Shown here piece after piece: positions 26,354-37,569 of a DNA stretch of 42,913 nt (the first letter of the stretch is position 1; each line of letters starts with the position of its first letter). The notes under the pieces were generated by a model. That model worked only from the letters and a program-made list of their open reading frames with translations, made no database searches and was not told the origin of the DNA. The translations under genes were made by a program, and so were the position numbers. Location: assembly GCA_029255645.1 (NCBI GenBank), contig JANLJE010000039.1, positions 1 through 42,913 of the forward strand. The letters run 5' to 3'. Origin of the DNA: Comamonadaceae bacterium (GTDB taxonomy: Bacteria > Pseudomonadota > Gammaproteobacteria > Burkholderiales > Rhodocyclaceae).

Positions 26354-27207
26354 TGCTCTCCTTGCTATCAGAGCCGATACCATTCACCGCCATCCTGACT
26401 CTCCTGGGTTTGCTGGTCGGCAGTTTCCTCAATGTGGTGATTCACCGTCTGCCCCGCATGATGGAACAGGAATGGCAGGCCCAGTGCGCTCAATTGCAAG
26501 GAGAAGCGCCGCCGTCGCCCCCCCCTCTGAGCCTGGCCCGCCCCGGCTCGCGCTGCCCCCAGTGCGGACATCCCATCCGCGCGCTGGAAAACATCCCCAT
26601 CCTCAGCTATCTGCTGCTGGGCGGAAAATGCAAGGCTTGCAAGGCGCCCATTTCCCTGCGCTACCCCCTGACCGAAGCCGCGGCCGCCCTCCTGGCCGGG
26701 TTTGCCGCCTGGCACTTCGGCCCCGGCTGGCAGGCCATCGGAGCAACCCTGCTGCTGTGGACCCTGCTGGTCCTGGCCATGATCGACCTGGACACCCAGT
26801 TGCTGCCAGACAGTCTCACCCTGCCCCTGCTCTGGCTCGGTCTGCTCTTCAACCTGAACGGCCAGTTCGTTCCCCTCTCCAGCGCCGTCATCGGCGCCAT
26901 GGCGGGCTACCTCTCGCTCTGGTCGGTGTACTGGCTATTCAAACTCGTCACCGGCAAGGAGGGCATGGGCTACGGCGATTTCAAACTCTTGGCCGCCCTG
27001 GGAGCCTGGATGGGCTGGACCATGCTGCCCTGCATCATCCTGCTGTCTTCGGTAGTGGGCGCCATCGTCGGCATCACCCTGATGATCGTCGCCCGGCACG
27101 GGCGCAACATTCCCATCCCCTTCGGCCCCTATCTGGCCGCCGCCGGCATCATCGCCCTGTTCTGGGGTGAGTCGCTGAACCGCCTGTACCTGGGTTCGGG
27201 AGCTTGA
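26353..27207 (+). CDS. pilD: Prepilin peptidase and N-methyltransferase PilD
   Basis: A 284-residue aspartyl membrane protease that cleaves and N-methylates type IV prepilins. Four zinc-ligand cysteines (Cys68, Cys71, Cys93, Cys96) mark the N-terminal cytoplasmic domain. The catalytic aspartates are Asp145 (AMIDLDTQLLPD) and Asp209 (GMGYGDFKLLA). The ATG at 26353 shares its A with the pilC stop (TGATG). Unlike many relatives, coaE does not follow; the next genes are fmdB and a DUF502 gene. Confidence 0.96.
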   Translation: MLSLLSEPIPFTAILTLLGLLVGSFLNVVIHRLPRMMEQEWQAQCAQLQGEAPPSPPPLSLARPGSRCPQCGHPIRALENIPILSYLLLGGKCKACKAPISLRYPLTEAAAALLAGFAAWHFGPGWQAIGATLLLWTLLVLAMIDLDTQLLPDSLTLPLLWLGLLFNLNGQFVPLSSAVIGAMAGYLSLWSVYWLFKLVTGKEGMGYGDFKLLAALGAWMGWTMLPCIILLSSVVGAIVGITLMIVARHGRNIPIPFGPYLAAAGIIALFWGESLNRLYLGSGA

Positions 27208-27303
27208 TTCCCGCCGATCAGCCTCCATCTATTGCGCCGCGAGACACCTTTCAAGTAGGTGCCAGCACTCGGTTATAATGCGCAACCCTTCTGGAGATTG
27301 ACC

Positions 27304-27555
27304 ATGCCCATCTACGAATATCGCTGCACCTCCTGCGGTTTTCAGAAAGAACACCTGCAAAAGCTCAGTGACGCCCCGCTGAGCATCTGTCCTGAATGCG
27401 GCCAGGCAAGCTATAACAAGCTCCTGTCTGCCGCCGGTTTCCAGCTCAAGGGGAGCGGCTGGTACGCCACCGACTTCAAGAGCAAACCCGCTAGCCCGCC
27501 CCCCTGCCAGGGTGGGGAAGGCGCCTGCCCCTCCGGCGCCTGCTCGACCAGCTGA
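27304..27555 (+). CDS. FmdB-family zinc-ribbon protein
   Basis: An 83-residue protein with the FmdB zinc ribbon at its N-terminus: MPIYEYRCTSCG (Cys8, Cys11) and CPECGQ (Cys29, Cys32). The C-terminal tail is Pro/Gly/Cys-rich and variable. Such proteins are small putative regulators of unknown target; the conserved location upstream of the DUF502 gene and aspS is typical of Betaproteobacteria. I chose the ATG at 27304 because the domain begins at once. Only two bases separate it from the next gene. Confidence 0.88.
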   Translation: MPIYEYRCTSCGFQKEHLQKLSDAPLSICPECGQASYNKLLSAAGFQLKGSGWYATDFKSKPASPPPCQGGEGACPSGACSTS

Positions 27556-27557
27556 CC

Positions 27558-28211
27558 GTGTTCAAGCGCTACTTCATTACCGGGCTCCTGATCTGGATTC
27601 CCCTGGCCATCACCGCCTGGGTACTGTCCATGATCGTCGGCGTCATGGATCAATCCCTGCTGCTGCTGCCTGAGGCCATCCACCCCATTCATCTGCTCGG
27701 TTTCGATCTTCCGGGTGCAGGCACGGTCCTGACCCTGATGATCATTTTCGTCACCGGCTTGCTGGCGGCGAACTTCATCGGCCAGAAACTGGTGAGTTGG
27801 TGGGAACAGATCCTGGCCCGCATCCCGGTCGTGAACTCGCTTTACAACGCGGTCAAGCAGGTCTCGGACACCATCTTGTCGCCCAATGGCAACGCCTTCC
27901 GCAAGACCCTGCTGGTCCAGTACCCCCGTCAGGGCAGCTGGACCATCGCCTTTCTGACCGGCAAGCCGGGTGGGGACGTGGCCAACCACCTCGATGGCAA
28001 CTATGTCAGCGTTTATGTTCCCACCACTCCCAACCCGACTTCCGGATTCTTCCTGATGATGCCGGTCGAGGAAGTCGTGGAACTCAAGATGAGCGTGGAC
28101 GAAGCCCTCAAATATATCGTCTCGATGGGGGTGGTCCCCCCCTCCCCCAAGAGCAGCCGCCGGCACGGCAAAACAGATCCTCTTCAAACCATTTCTTCCG
28201 GAACACCCTGA
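27558..28211 (+). CDS. DUF502 membrane protein
   Basis: A 217-residue protein with two membrane segments (about 6-28 and 54-76) and a soluble C-terminal domain, matching the DUF502 family, related to plant LIKE-COV proteins. Characteristic segments are [30 protein letters not shown] and [18 protein letters not shown]. The function is unknown. It starts with GTG, two bases after fmdB, and its stop overlaps the aspS start (TGATG), which suggests coupled expression of the three genes. Confidence 0.88.
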   Translation: MFKRYFITGLLIWIPLAITAWVLSMIVGVMDQSLLLLPEAIHPIHLLGFDLPGAGTVLTLMIIFVTGLLAANFIGQKLVSWWEQILARIPVVNSLYNAVKQVSDTILSPNGNAFRKTLLVQYPRQGSWTIAFLTGKPGGDVANHLDGNYVSVYVPTTPNPTSGFFLMMPVEEVVELKMSVDEALKYIVSMGVVPPSPKSSRRHGKTDPLQTISSGTP

Positions 28212-30019
28212 TGCGTACTCATTACTGCGGCCAACTCAACGCCACCCTCTGCGACCAGATCGTCACCCTCGCCGGCTGGGCGCACCGTCGCCGCGACCAT
28301 GGCGGCGTCATCTTCATCGACCTGCGCGACCGCGAAGGCCTGGCCCAGGTGGTGTGCGATCCCGACCGTCCCGACATGTTCAAGATCGCCGAAGACGTCC
28401 GCAACGAGTTCTGCCTGAAGGTCACCGGCAAGGTGCGCATGCGCCCGGAAGGAACCCGCAATCCCCACCTCGCCTCCGGCGAGATCGAGATCCTCTGTCA
28501 TGAAATCGAGGTGCTCAATCCCTCCATCACCCCGCCGTTCCAGCTCGACGACGAGAACCTGACCGAGACCGTGCGCCTCACCCATCGCGTCATCGACCTG
28601 CGCCGCCCGCAGATGCAGAACAACCTGATGCTGCGCTACAAGACGGCGCGCGCCTTCCGCCGCTTCCTTGACGAGCACGGCTTCATCGACATCGAAACGC
28701 CGATGCTCACCAAGTCCACGCCGGAAGGCGCGCGCGACTACCTCGTGCCGTCGCGCGTGCATCCCGGCCAGTTCTTCGCCCTGCCGCAGTCGCCGCAACT
28801 TTTCAAGCAACTGCTGATGGTGGCCGGCTTCGACCGCTACTACCAGATCGTCAAGTGCTTCCGCGACGAAGACCTGCGCGCCGACCGCCAGCCGGAATTC
28901 ACCCAGGTCGATATCGAAACCTCGTTCATGAGCGAGGCCGAAATCATGGCGCTGACGGAAAAACTGATCCGCTCCGTGTTCAAGGAAGCCATCGACGTGG
29001 ACCTGCCGGACTTCCCGCGCCTGACCTACGCCGAAGCCATGCACCGCTTCGGCTCGGACAAGCCGGACCTGCGCGTCACCCTCGAACTCACCGAAGTCAC
29101 CGACGCCTTCAAGGATGTCGCCTTCAAGGTCTTCTCCAGCGTCGCCAACAGCGCCGGCGGCCGTATCGCCGCCCTGCGCATTCCGGGCGGCGCGGCTTCT
29201 GCCACCGCTCTGACGCGCGGCGAGATCGACGCCTACACCCAGTTCGTCGGCATCTACGGCGCCAAGGGCCTGGCCTACATCAAGGTCAATGACGTCACCC
29301 AGATCAACGAAACCGGCCTGCAGTCGCCGATCGTCAAGAACCTGTCCGAAGCCTCCCTGAAGACCGTCATCGAGCGTACCGGGGCCCAGTCCGGCGACCT
29401 GATCTTCTTTGGCGCCGACAAGGCCAGGATCGTCAACGACGCCCTCGGCGCGCTGCGCGTCAAGATCGGCCATGAAAAAGGCTTCGTCACCGGCGCCAAG
29501 TGGGCCCCGCTCTGGGTCATCGACTTCCCGATGTTCGAATATGACGACGAATCCAGGCGCTGGACCGCCTGCCACCATCCCTTCACCAGCCCCAAGGACG
29601 AGCATCTCGATCTGCTGGTGACGGATCCGGGCCAGTGCCTGGCCAAGGCCTATGACCTGGCGCTCAACGGCTGGGAACTGGGCGGCGGCTCGGTGCGTAT
29701 CCACCGCGCCGACGTGCAGGAAAAAGTGTTTGCGGCCCTCAACATCGGCCCGGAAGAGCAGCAGGCCAAGTTCGGCTTCCTGCTCGATGCACTGAAATAT
29801 GGCGCCCCGCCACACGGCGGCCTGGCCTTCGGCCTGGACCGCATCGTCACCATGATGGCCGGCGCCGAGTCGATCCGCGACGTGATCGCCTTCCCGAAGA
29901 CCCAGCGCGCCCAGTGCCTGCTCACCAATGCGCCCTCCAGCGTCGATGAAAAACAACTGCGTGAACTGCACATCCGCCTGCGTCAGAAGGTCGACACCCA
30001 GGTCGAAGTCGGTCAGTAA
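28211..30019 (+). CDS. aspS: Aspartyl-tRNA synthetase
   Basis: A 602-residue bacterial-type class IIb synthetase. The N-terminal OB fold that binds the anticodon includes [20 protein letters not shown]. The catalytic core has motif 2 near [19 protein letters not shown], a GAD insertion domain (about 290-420) and motif 3 ([11 protein letters not shown]). I chose the ATG at 28211 ([10 protein letters not shown]). Codon use is unlike its neighbours: proline is mostly CCG and serine often TCG, while proS and most nearby genes use CCC and TCC. This hints at replacement by recombination with a related strain. Confidence 0.97.
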   Translation: MRTHYCGQLNATLCDQIVTLAGWAHRRRDHGGVIFIDLRDREGLAQVVCDPDRPDMFKIAEDVRNEFCLKVTGKVRMRPEGTRNPHLASGEIEILCHEIEVLNPSITPPFQLDDENLTETVRLTHRVIDLRRPQMQNNLMLRYKTARAFRRFLDEHGFIDIETPMLTKSTPEGARDYLVPSRVHPGQFFALPQSPQLFKQLLMVAGFDRYYQIVKCFRDEDLRADRQPEFTQVDIETSFMSEAEIMALTEKLIRSVFKEAIDVDLPDFPRLTYAEAMHRFGSDKPDLRVTLELTEVTDAFKDVAFKVFSSVANSAGGRIAALRIPGGAASATALTRGEIDAYTQFVGIYGAKGLAYIKVNDVTQINETGLQSPIVKNLSEASLKTVIERTGAQSGDLIFFGADKARIVNDALGALRVKIGHEKGFVTGAKWAPLWVIDFPMFEYDDESRRWTACHHPFTSPKDEHLDLLVTDPGQCLAKAYDLALNGWELGGGSVRIHRADVQEKVFAALNIGPEEQQAKFGFLLDALKYGAPPHGGLAFGLDRIVTMMAGAESIRDVIAFPKTQRAQCLLTNAPSSVDEKQLRELHIRLRQKVDTQVEVGQ

Positions 30020-30038
30020 GCATCACGCCCCACCCTAC

Positions 30039-30062
30039 CGATGCCCGCCGGTGCGGGCATCG
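30039..30062 (+). terminator. Hairpin after aspS
   Basis: cgatgcccgc pairs perfectly with gcgggcatcg around the loop CGGT, 19 bases after the aspS stop. There is no T-run after it, so it may stabilise the mRNA end or terminate weakly. Confidence 0.55.
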
Positions 30063-30097
30063 TGCTTGAAGGCCCCTTCACGATCCGGGCAAACGCC

Positions 30098-30463
30098 ATG
30101 AAACCCTGGTTCCGCTTCCTCCTGCTATCGGCAGCACTGCTCCTCGGAAATGGCAGCCACGCCGTCCCCGGCTTCGACTCCGGCGCCATCCGTGTCGACC
30201 AGCTTCCCCCGGAAGGCCGGGAGGTGCTGCAGCAGATCAAGCAGGGCGGTCCCTTTGCCTATCCCAACAAGGACGGCAGCATCTTCAACAACTTTGAAAA
30301 GCACCTGCCCCAGCGAGCCCGGGGCTATTACCTGGAGTACACGGTTCCCACCCCCGGCGCCAGAAACCGGGGCGCCCGCCGCATTATCACCGGGGGCAAG
30401 CCGCCTGTGGAGTTCTATTACACGGACGACCACTACCGCAGTTTTCGCCCGATCAAGGAATGA
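30098..30463 (+). CDS. Secreted guanyl-specific ribonuclease (RNase Sa/barnase family)
   Basis: A 121-residue exported microbial ribonuclease. After a signal peptide (core FLLLSAALLLG) the mature domain closely follows RNase Sa: GPFAYPNKDGSIFNNFE, YYLEYTVPTPGARNRG, RRIITGG and YYTDDHYRSF. The catalytic triad is Glu80, Arg95 and His112. It cleaves single-stranded RNA after guanosine. The barstar-type gene three bases downstream supplies the expected cytoplasmic inhibitor. The pair lies between aspS and nudB, genes often adjacent in relatives, so it looks inserted. It could serve in competition or nutrient scavenging; this is inference. Confidence 0.92.
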   Translation: MKPWFRFLLLSAALLLGNGSHAVPGFDSGAIRVDQLPPEGREVLQQIKQGGPFAYPNKDGSIFNNFEKHLPQRARGYYLEYTVPTPGARNRGARRIITGGKPPVEFYYTDDHYRSFRPIKE

Positions 30464-30466
30464 GTC

Positions 30467-30892
30467 ATGAGCACCGCCCGCCAGCCAGCACTGGAAGACA
30501 AGACGCTTTCCGGCCCTTACCGTCTCCCCCCGGGAAGCGAGTCAGACATCACGGCAGCCGCCCACGCCCTGGGCTGGTCCCTGATCAGCTATCGCCCTGA
30601 ATCCGCCACCGATGCCCGCACCTGGCTGGCCGGCCTGGGCCAGGCCCTGGGCTTTCCCGAGCATTTCGGCGCCAATTTCGATGCCCTCTACGACTGCCTG
30701 ACAGACCCGGGCGTGCTCAACTCCCAAGGACAGGTTCTGATCCTCGGCAACCTGTCCCCCCTCGGGGACGAAGTGGATATCCTCATCGCCGTTCTCCAGG
30801 CCGCCAGCGATGAATGGCGGGACCAGGACCGGGCCCTGTGGGCCCTGCTCGACGCCCCCCGCCTGGATCTGGACCCGCTTCCCCGGGCCTGA
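30467..30892 (+). CDS. Barstar-family ribonuclease inhibitor
   Basis: A 141-residue cytoplasmic protein. The barstar core (about 50-130) is recognisable from LGQALGFPEHFGANFDALYD, where the helix and acidic residues that fill the RNase active site occur, and from the later VLILGNL segment. The N-terminal 40 residues are an extension without clear homology. It begins three bases after the RNase gene and would protect the cell from enzyme that folds before export. The partnership is inferred from adjacency and the known barnase-barstar system. Confidence 0.92.
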   Translation: MSTARQPALEDKTLSGPYRLPPGSESDITAAAHALGWSLISYRPESATDARTWLAGLGQALGFPEHFGANFDALYDCLTDPGVLNSQGQVLILGNLSPLGDEVDILIAVLQAASDEWRDQDRALWALLDAPRLDLDPLPRA

Positions 30893-30895
30893 AGC

Positions 30896-31339
30896 ATGCC
30901 CTATAAAAATCCGGTTTCGGTGCTGGTGGTGATCCACACCCCGAAGCTGCAAATCCTGCTGCTGGAGCGGGCCGCCCACCCCGGCTACTGGCAATCGGTC
31001 ACCGGCAGCCAGGAGGCCGGCGAAACCCTGCTGCAAACCGCCTGCCGGGAGGTCCGGGAAGAAACCGGCATCCCGGTGCAGCCGGCACAGCTCAAGGACT
31101 GGCAACTCCGCCAGGAGTACGAAATCTTCCCCGAATGGCGCCACCGCTACGCCCCCGGCGTCACCCGCAACACCGAACATGTCTTTTCCCTGGAGATTCC
31201 CTCTGCCCAACCGGTACGGCTGGCCCCCCGGGAACACCGGGAGTACCGCTGGCTGGATCTGGCCGAAGCCGCCCGGCGCTGCTTTTCCTGGAGCAACCGC
31301 GACGCCATTTTGGCCCTACCCGCCCGCCTCGGCCGCTGA
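30896..31339 (+). CDS. nudB: Dihydroneopterin triphosphate diphosphatase (NudB)
   Basis: A 147-residue Nudix hydrolase. The Nudix box is residues 37-59 (GSQEAGETLLQTACREVREE then TGI) with all metal ligands present. The motifs KNPVSVLVVIHT at the start and ERAAHPGYWQSVTGS resemble NudB, which removes pyrophosphate from dihydroneopterin triphosphate in folate synthesis. It starts three bases after the barstar gene, so it is part of the same transcript. The last 24 bases overlap the convergent small Cys-rich gene. Confidence 0.9.
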   Translation: MPYKNPVSVLVVIHTPKLQILLLERAAHPGYWQSVTGSQEAGETLLQTACREVREETGIPVQPAQLKDWQLRQEYEIFPEWRHRYAPGVTRNTEHVFSLEIPSAQPVRLAPREHREYRWLDLAEAARRCFSWSNRDAILALPARLGR

Positions 31340-31570
31340 CCAGGCCCTCAGGCAGTCCGGGCAGAGGCAGTCCCGATAGGGAGGCGGATGCTCCAGAGCT
31401 GGCAGCTCCATGCACCAGCAACGCCCGGCCCGGACACCACAGGAAAAGCCCCGGCCACAGGCAGGACAGACTTTTTTCTCCTCATTCTCCCCGGCACGGC
31501 CCCCCTTGAAATCACCTGGCCCAGACCCACATTGGTGATGTAGCAGTTTGTTTGAAGCTAATCGTTCCAT
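31316..31570 (-). CDS. Small cysteine-rich CWC-family protein
   Basis: Up to 84 residues, with a clear cysteine-rich core: VCPACGRGFSCGV, GRCWCMELPAL and CLCPDCLRAW. This spacing matches the CWC family, presumed zinc- or metal-binding proteins of unknown function. The ATG at 31570 is the only in-frame candidate I see but has no good ribosome binding site, so the start is uncertain. The stop lies inside the convergent nudB, giving an overlap of 24 bases. It is divergent from hsp20. Confidence 0.65.
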   Translation of the reverse strand: MERLASNKLLHHQCGSGPGDFKGGRAGENEEKKVCPACGRGFSCGVRAGRCWCMELPALEHPPPYRDCLCPDCLRAWSAAEAGG

Positions 31571-31590
31571 GACATTTCAAGGAGAAAAAA

Positions 31591-32013
31591 ATGAGCAACA
31601 TTATCCGTCACGATCCCCTGGATGAACTGTTCCGGGGCTTCTTCGTCCGTCCCATGGATCTCAACGCCGGCAATGCACCCGCCACCGCGCCCTCCATCCG
31701 GATGGACGTGAAGGAACAGGAAAATGCCTACGTGGTCCACGCCGAACTGCCCGGTGTCAAGAAGGAAGACATCCACGTCACGGTGGATGGCAATCAGGTC
31801 TCCATCAGCGCCGAAGTCCGCCAGGAGAACGAGGAAAAGGAAGGTGAGCGCATCCTCCGGTCCGAGCGCTATTTCGGCAAGGTATTCCGCTCCTTCCAGC
31901 TCGCCCAGGACATCGACGACAGCCAGGCAGTGGCCAAATTCAACGACGGGGTGCTGGAACTGACCCTGCCCAAACGGGCCGCCACCAGCAGCAAGCGCCT
32001 CGCCGTACAGTAA
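31591..32013 (+). CDS. Small heat shock protein (Hsp20/alpha-crystallin)
   Basis: A 140-residue chaperone that holds unfolding proteins for later refolding. The alpha-crystallin domain spans about residues 29-125, with the segments VVHAELPGVKKEDIHVTVDG and FNDGVLELTLPK, the second being the conserved end strand. The N-terminus (LDELFRGFFVRPMDL) and short C-terminal tail are normal, though the usual I-x-I motif is not obvious. aaggag precedes the ATG at nine bases. A strong terminator follows, so it is a single-gene unit. I could not assign a sigma-32 promoter with confidence. Confidence 0.93.
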   Translation: MSNIIRHDPLDELFRGFFVRPMDLNAGNAPATAPSIRMDVKEQENAYVVHAELPGVKKEDIHVTVDGNQVSISAEVRQENEEKEGERILRSERYFGKVFRSFQLAQDIDDSQAVAKFNDGVLELTLPKRAATSSKRLAVQ

Positions 32014-32046
32014 GCCCCCGCCTCGGGCAGCAAGCCCGGCGTGAAG

Positions 32047-32076
32047 AAAAAGACCGGAATCCTTTCCGGTCTTTTT
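32047..32076 (+). terminator. Terminator after hsp20
   Basis: aaaaagaccggaa pairs with ttccggtcttttt around the four-base loop TCCT and continues into a T-rich tail (ttcttt). It separates hsp20 from argB. Confidence 0.9.
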
Positions 32077-32082
32077 CTTTAA

Positions 32083-33060
<978 letters not shown>

Positions 33061-33066
33061 GCGGAC

Positions 33067-33930
33067 TTACCCCGCGGCCGGCAGGAGATCCTCCCATTCC
33101 TCCTGAATGTCCTGGAGATCCTGCTCATCGAGCCCCAGATGTCGGAGGGCCTTGCTGAACAGCGGGTTTACTTCCACATTCCCTGCCCCGAGCCTTGCTG
33201 ATGCCAGATGCTCTGCCACCTGAGTCACGGCAATCAGGGAAACCGCCTCATGAGGAATGACCGGCTCCGGCAGCTTGTAAAGTTGATAGTCATGATGATG
33301 CCGGATCGCCCTGGCCAGCAGATCCGGCAGCCCCCAGGTCCTGGCCAGCAAGGCCCCGACGATGGCGTGATCGCACTGGAAGCGCTGCATTTCCATCTGG
33401 GCCAGGGGCCAGCCCTGGGCCAGTACCGCCTCGAACATGGCCGGATAGCTCTTGAACCGGCGCATCATCACGGGAATCGCGGCATCGTGAAACAGCGCAA
33501 AGGTAAAGGCCATCTCCCGGGAAATCCCGTACAGATGCCCGGCCACCAAACCGGCCCCCATCGCCAGGGTGGAAGCCCGGGTCCAGAACCGTTCCATCAG
33601 AACCCCCGGCAGGTCGGACAGGCTGGACTTCAAGGCCGCTGCCGCCGCCACGCAGACGATATTGCGCATCCCGAGACGGCCGATCGCCTGAGAAACCGTG
33701 CCGATGGCACGATTACCCCGGAACAAGGCTGAATTGGCCAGCTTGAGGGTCATCGCCGCCATGCCCACATCACTGGAAATGACCCCCGTCAGCTTGCGCA
33801 TGTCCGGCTCATCCCGCTGCGCCTCGGTCATGACCTGCATGATCCGGGCCGGACAGGCCGGAATATCGAAGGAACCCAGGACCTTTTCCATCTCCTCGGG
33901 ACTCAGGGTGTCTTCCTGCTGCACATCCAT
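33067..33930 (-). CDS. HDOD domain protein
   Basis: A 287-residue protein made almost entirely of one HDOD domain (about 20-215), a degenerate relative of HD phosphohydrolases used in bacterial signalling. Typical segments are FDIPACPARIMQVMT, LKLANSALFRG and LGMRNIVCVAAAAALK. The HD-like dyad lies in LFHDAAIPVMM and a HHHDYQLY motif follows. The catalytic metal site is incomplete, as is usual for HDOD, so a binding or regulatory role is likelier than catalysis. ggagag precedes the ATG at 33930. A second HDOD gene lies at 38.2 kb; the two are not close copies. Confidence 0.88.
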   Translation of the reverse strand: MDVQQEDTLSPEEMEKVLGSFDIPACPARIMQVMTEAQRDEPDMRKLTGVISSDVGMAAMTLKLANSALFRGNRAIGTVSQAIGRLGMRNIVCVAAAAALKSSLSDLPGVLMERFWTRASTLAMGAGLVAGHLYGISREMAFTFALFHDAAIPVMMRRFKSYPAMFEAVLAQGWPLAQMEMQRFQCDHAIVGALLARTWGLPDLLARAIRHHHDYQLYKLPEPVIPHEAVSLIAVTQVAEHLASARLGAGNVEVNPLFSKALRHLGLDEQDLQDIQEEWEDLLPAAG

Positions 33931-34026
33931 GTAAGCTCTCCGGCTAGTCGAATCACGAGAAGGTACGACGTCCGTACCGCCCAGACAATCCAACTTTAGT
34001 CATAGCCCGCCAAAATCCAGCCCCCC

Positions 34027-34686
34027 ATGACCGCACGACTCCCCAGACCCCCCAGACCCGTCTGGCTGTTTGACCTCGACAATACCCTGCACGACGCCAG
34101 CCCGCATATCTTTCCGCACATCAACCGCGCCATGCAGACCTACATCGAGACCCATCTCCAGGTCGATGCGGAGGAAGCCGGGCGCATCCGGAAAACCTAC
34201 TGGCAGCGCTATGGCGCCACCCTCCTCGGGCTGATGCGGCACCACGACACCGACCCCCATCACTTCCTTTGGGAGACCCACCAGTTTCCCGAATTGCCAC
34301 GGATGCTGGTATTCGAGCGGGCGGTCAATGCCATGCTGGGCAAACTGCCTGGACGCAAGATTCTTTACTCGAACGCCCCGGCCCATTACACCGAGGCCGT
34401 CCTCGACCTGACCGGCATGGCGCGCCACTTCGATGCGGTCTATCCGGTCGAAGCCACCCGCTTCCAGCCCAAACCCGACCCTCGGGGGTTGCGCCACCTG
34501 CTGCGGGCAGAAAACCTCCAGGCGCACCAATGCATCCTGGTCGAAGACAGTCTGCCCAACCTGCGCACGGCCAAGCGCCTGGGCACCCGGACCGTCTGGA
34601 TCAGCCGGGCGAGCCGCTGCCCGCCCTATGTGGACGCCCGCCTGCGTTCCGTCCTGGAACTGCCGCGTTACCTGCGCCAGCTGTGA
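34027..34686 (+). CDS. Pyrimidine 5'-nucleotidase (HAD family)
   Basis: A 219-residue HAD-superfamily hydrolase resembling the pyrimidine 5'-nucleotidases (SDT1/PHM8-like) that sit near argB in Betaproteobacteria. Motif I is LFDLDNTLHDA with Asp16 and Asp18, motif II YSNAP, motif III around FQPKPDP, and motif IV VEDSLPNL. It would dephosphorylate UMP, CMP or related monophosphates; the exact substrate is not shown. It is divergent from the HDOD gene and convergent with hemB. Confidence 0.88.
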   Translation: MTARLPRPPRPVWLFDLDNTLHDASPHIFPHINRAMQTYIETHLQVDAEEAGRIRKTYWQRYGATLLGLMRHHDTDPHHFLWETHQFPELPRMLVFERAVNAMLGKLPGRKILYSNAPAHYTEAVLDLTGMARHFDAVYPVEATRFQPKPDPRGLRHLLRAENLQAHQCILVEDSLPNLRTAKRLGTRTVWISRASRCPPYVDARLRSVLELPRYLRQL

Positions 34687-34710
34687 TACCGCCCAGGCCG
34701 ACGCCGGCCA

Positions 34711-36518
<1,808 letters not shown>

Positions 36519-36559
36519 GAAGACTCCGGATTCTGAAGGGCGCTACATAATCAATCGAG

Positions 36560-36587
36560 TTGATATAGAATAGCAGGTTTGTAAATA
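36560..36587 (+). promoter_or_regulatory. Putative promoter of the cytochrome c4 gene
   Basis: TTGATA (36560-36565) and TAAATA (36582-36587) are spaced by 16 bp, about 50 bases upstream of the start codon in an AT-rich part of the divergent gap. Confidence 0.6.
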
Positions 36588-36637
36588 TCGATACTTGGCA
36601 GGCTCTCCCGCCTCTCTCGCGTAAAAGGAGTTTGGAC

Positions 36638-37273
36638 ATGATTCGCACCATGGCGCTGGCGGCACTTCTCGTAGCCGGTTTCACCGTAAATGCAGCAGAA
36701 GAAGCCAAACCCAAGGCTGATCCGGCCAAGGGCAAGGTTGTTGCCGAAACCATCTGTGTCGCCTGTCATGGCGTCGATGGCAATAGCATGGTCTCCGCCT
36801 ATCCCCACCTGGCAGGCCAGGGGCAGGACTATATCTACAAGCAGCTGCTTGCCTTCAAGTCCGTGGATGGCAAGCCTGCCGCCCGTAACAACCCCATCAT
36901 GGCCGGCATGACCGCCGCCCTGAGCGACGAGGACATGAAGAACGTCGCCGCCTGGTTCGCCCAGCAACAGCTCAAGCCCGCCATGGCCACCCAGGAAGCC
37001 CTGATTCCCCGTGGCCAGAAACTGTGGCGTGCCGGTGATGCCGCCAAGGGCGTCCCCGCCTGTGCCGGGTGCCACGGTCCGGCTGGCAAAGGTCTGCCGG
37101 CCCAGTATCCCGCGCTGGCAGGTCAGTTCCCCGAATACATCGAACTCCAGCTCAAGAGCTTCCGCTCCGGTGAACGTGCCAACGATCCTGAATCCATGAT
37201 GCGCAGCATCGCTGACAGACTGTCTGACAATGACATCAAGTCGGTTGCTGAATACGCTGCCGGCCTGCGCTGA
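36638..37273 (+). CDS. Cytochrome c4
   Basis: A 211-residue dihaem cytochrome exported to the periplasm. A signal peptide (MIRTMALAALLVAGFTVNAA) is followed by two class I haem domains with CVACH (Cys40, Cys43, His44) and CAGCH (Cys142, Cys145, His146). The axial methionine of the first domain is in NPIMAGMTAAL; the second is near DPESMMRSIA. It carries electrons to terminal oxidases. aaaaggag is well placed before the ATG at 36638. The ccsA/resB genes that often follow are absent here. Confidence 0.94.
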   Translation: MIRTMALAALLVAGFTVNAAEEAKPKADPAKGKVVAETICVACHGVDGNSMVSAYPHLAGQGQDYIYKQLLAFKSVDGKPAARNNPIMAGMTAALSDEDMKNVAAWFAQQQLKPAMATQEALIPRGQKLWRAGDAAKGVPACAGCHGPAGKGLPAQYPALAGQFPEYIELQLKSFRSGERANDPESMMRSIADRLSDNDIKSVAEYAAGLR

Positions 37274-37320
37274 CCCCTGCCTTGCCGGACAGCCCGCCCG
37301 CACAGCGGAGACCGGCGCTT

Positions 37321-37374
37321 CGGGTTTGAGTCGCACGACGGGTTTGAGCCGCACGACGGGTTTGAGCCGCACAA
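37321..37374. repeat. 18-bp tandem repeat downstream of cytochrome c4
   Basis: cgggtttgagtcgcacga is followed by two near copies (t to c at one position, last copy ending aa). It lies 48 bases after the cytochrome c4 stop and is not a copy of the gene end. The rest of the 296-bp gap to the CBS gene has no clear gene. Confidence 0.93.
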
Positions 37375-37569
37375 GGCTCGGCGGCTGCCCGGCGGGCACG
37401 GCGGGACAAGCGACAAGATTTCAGGCTTCGATCCTCCACAGGCTGCGCTTGTGGCGCACCCGGAAGGAGCGCTGAAAATGGCACTCCCCATCTATCTGGC
37501 CCACCAGCCTGTTGCGCATTCAGCGGTCAGACGATTGGACTCCAGGCGCAGAACAACAAGAGGTAGGCA

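Noticed and set aside
31500-31590. Sigma-32 heat-shock promoter for hsp20
   Set aside because: gtttgaag near 31548 and ccatgac near 31565 resemble the two boxes, but their spacing is too short and the start would fall on the ribosome binding site.
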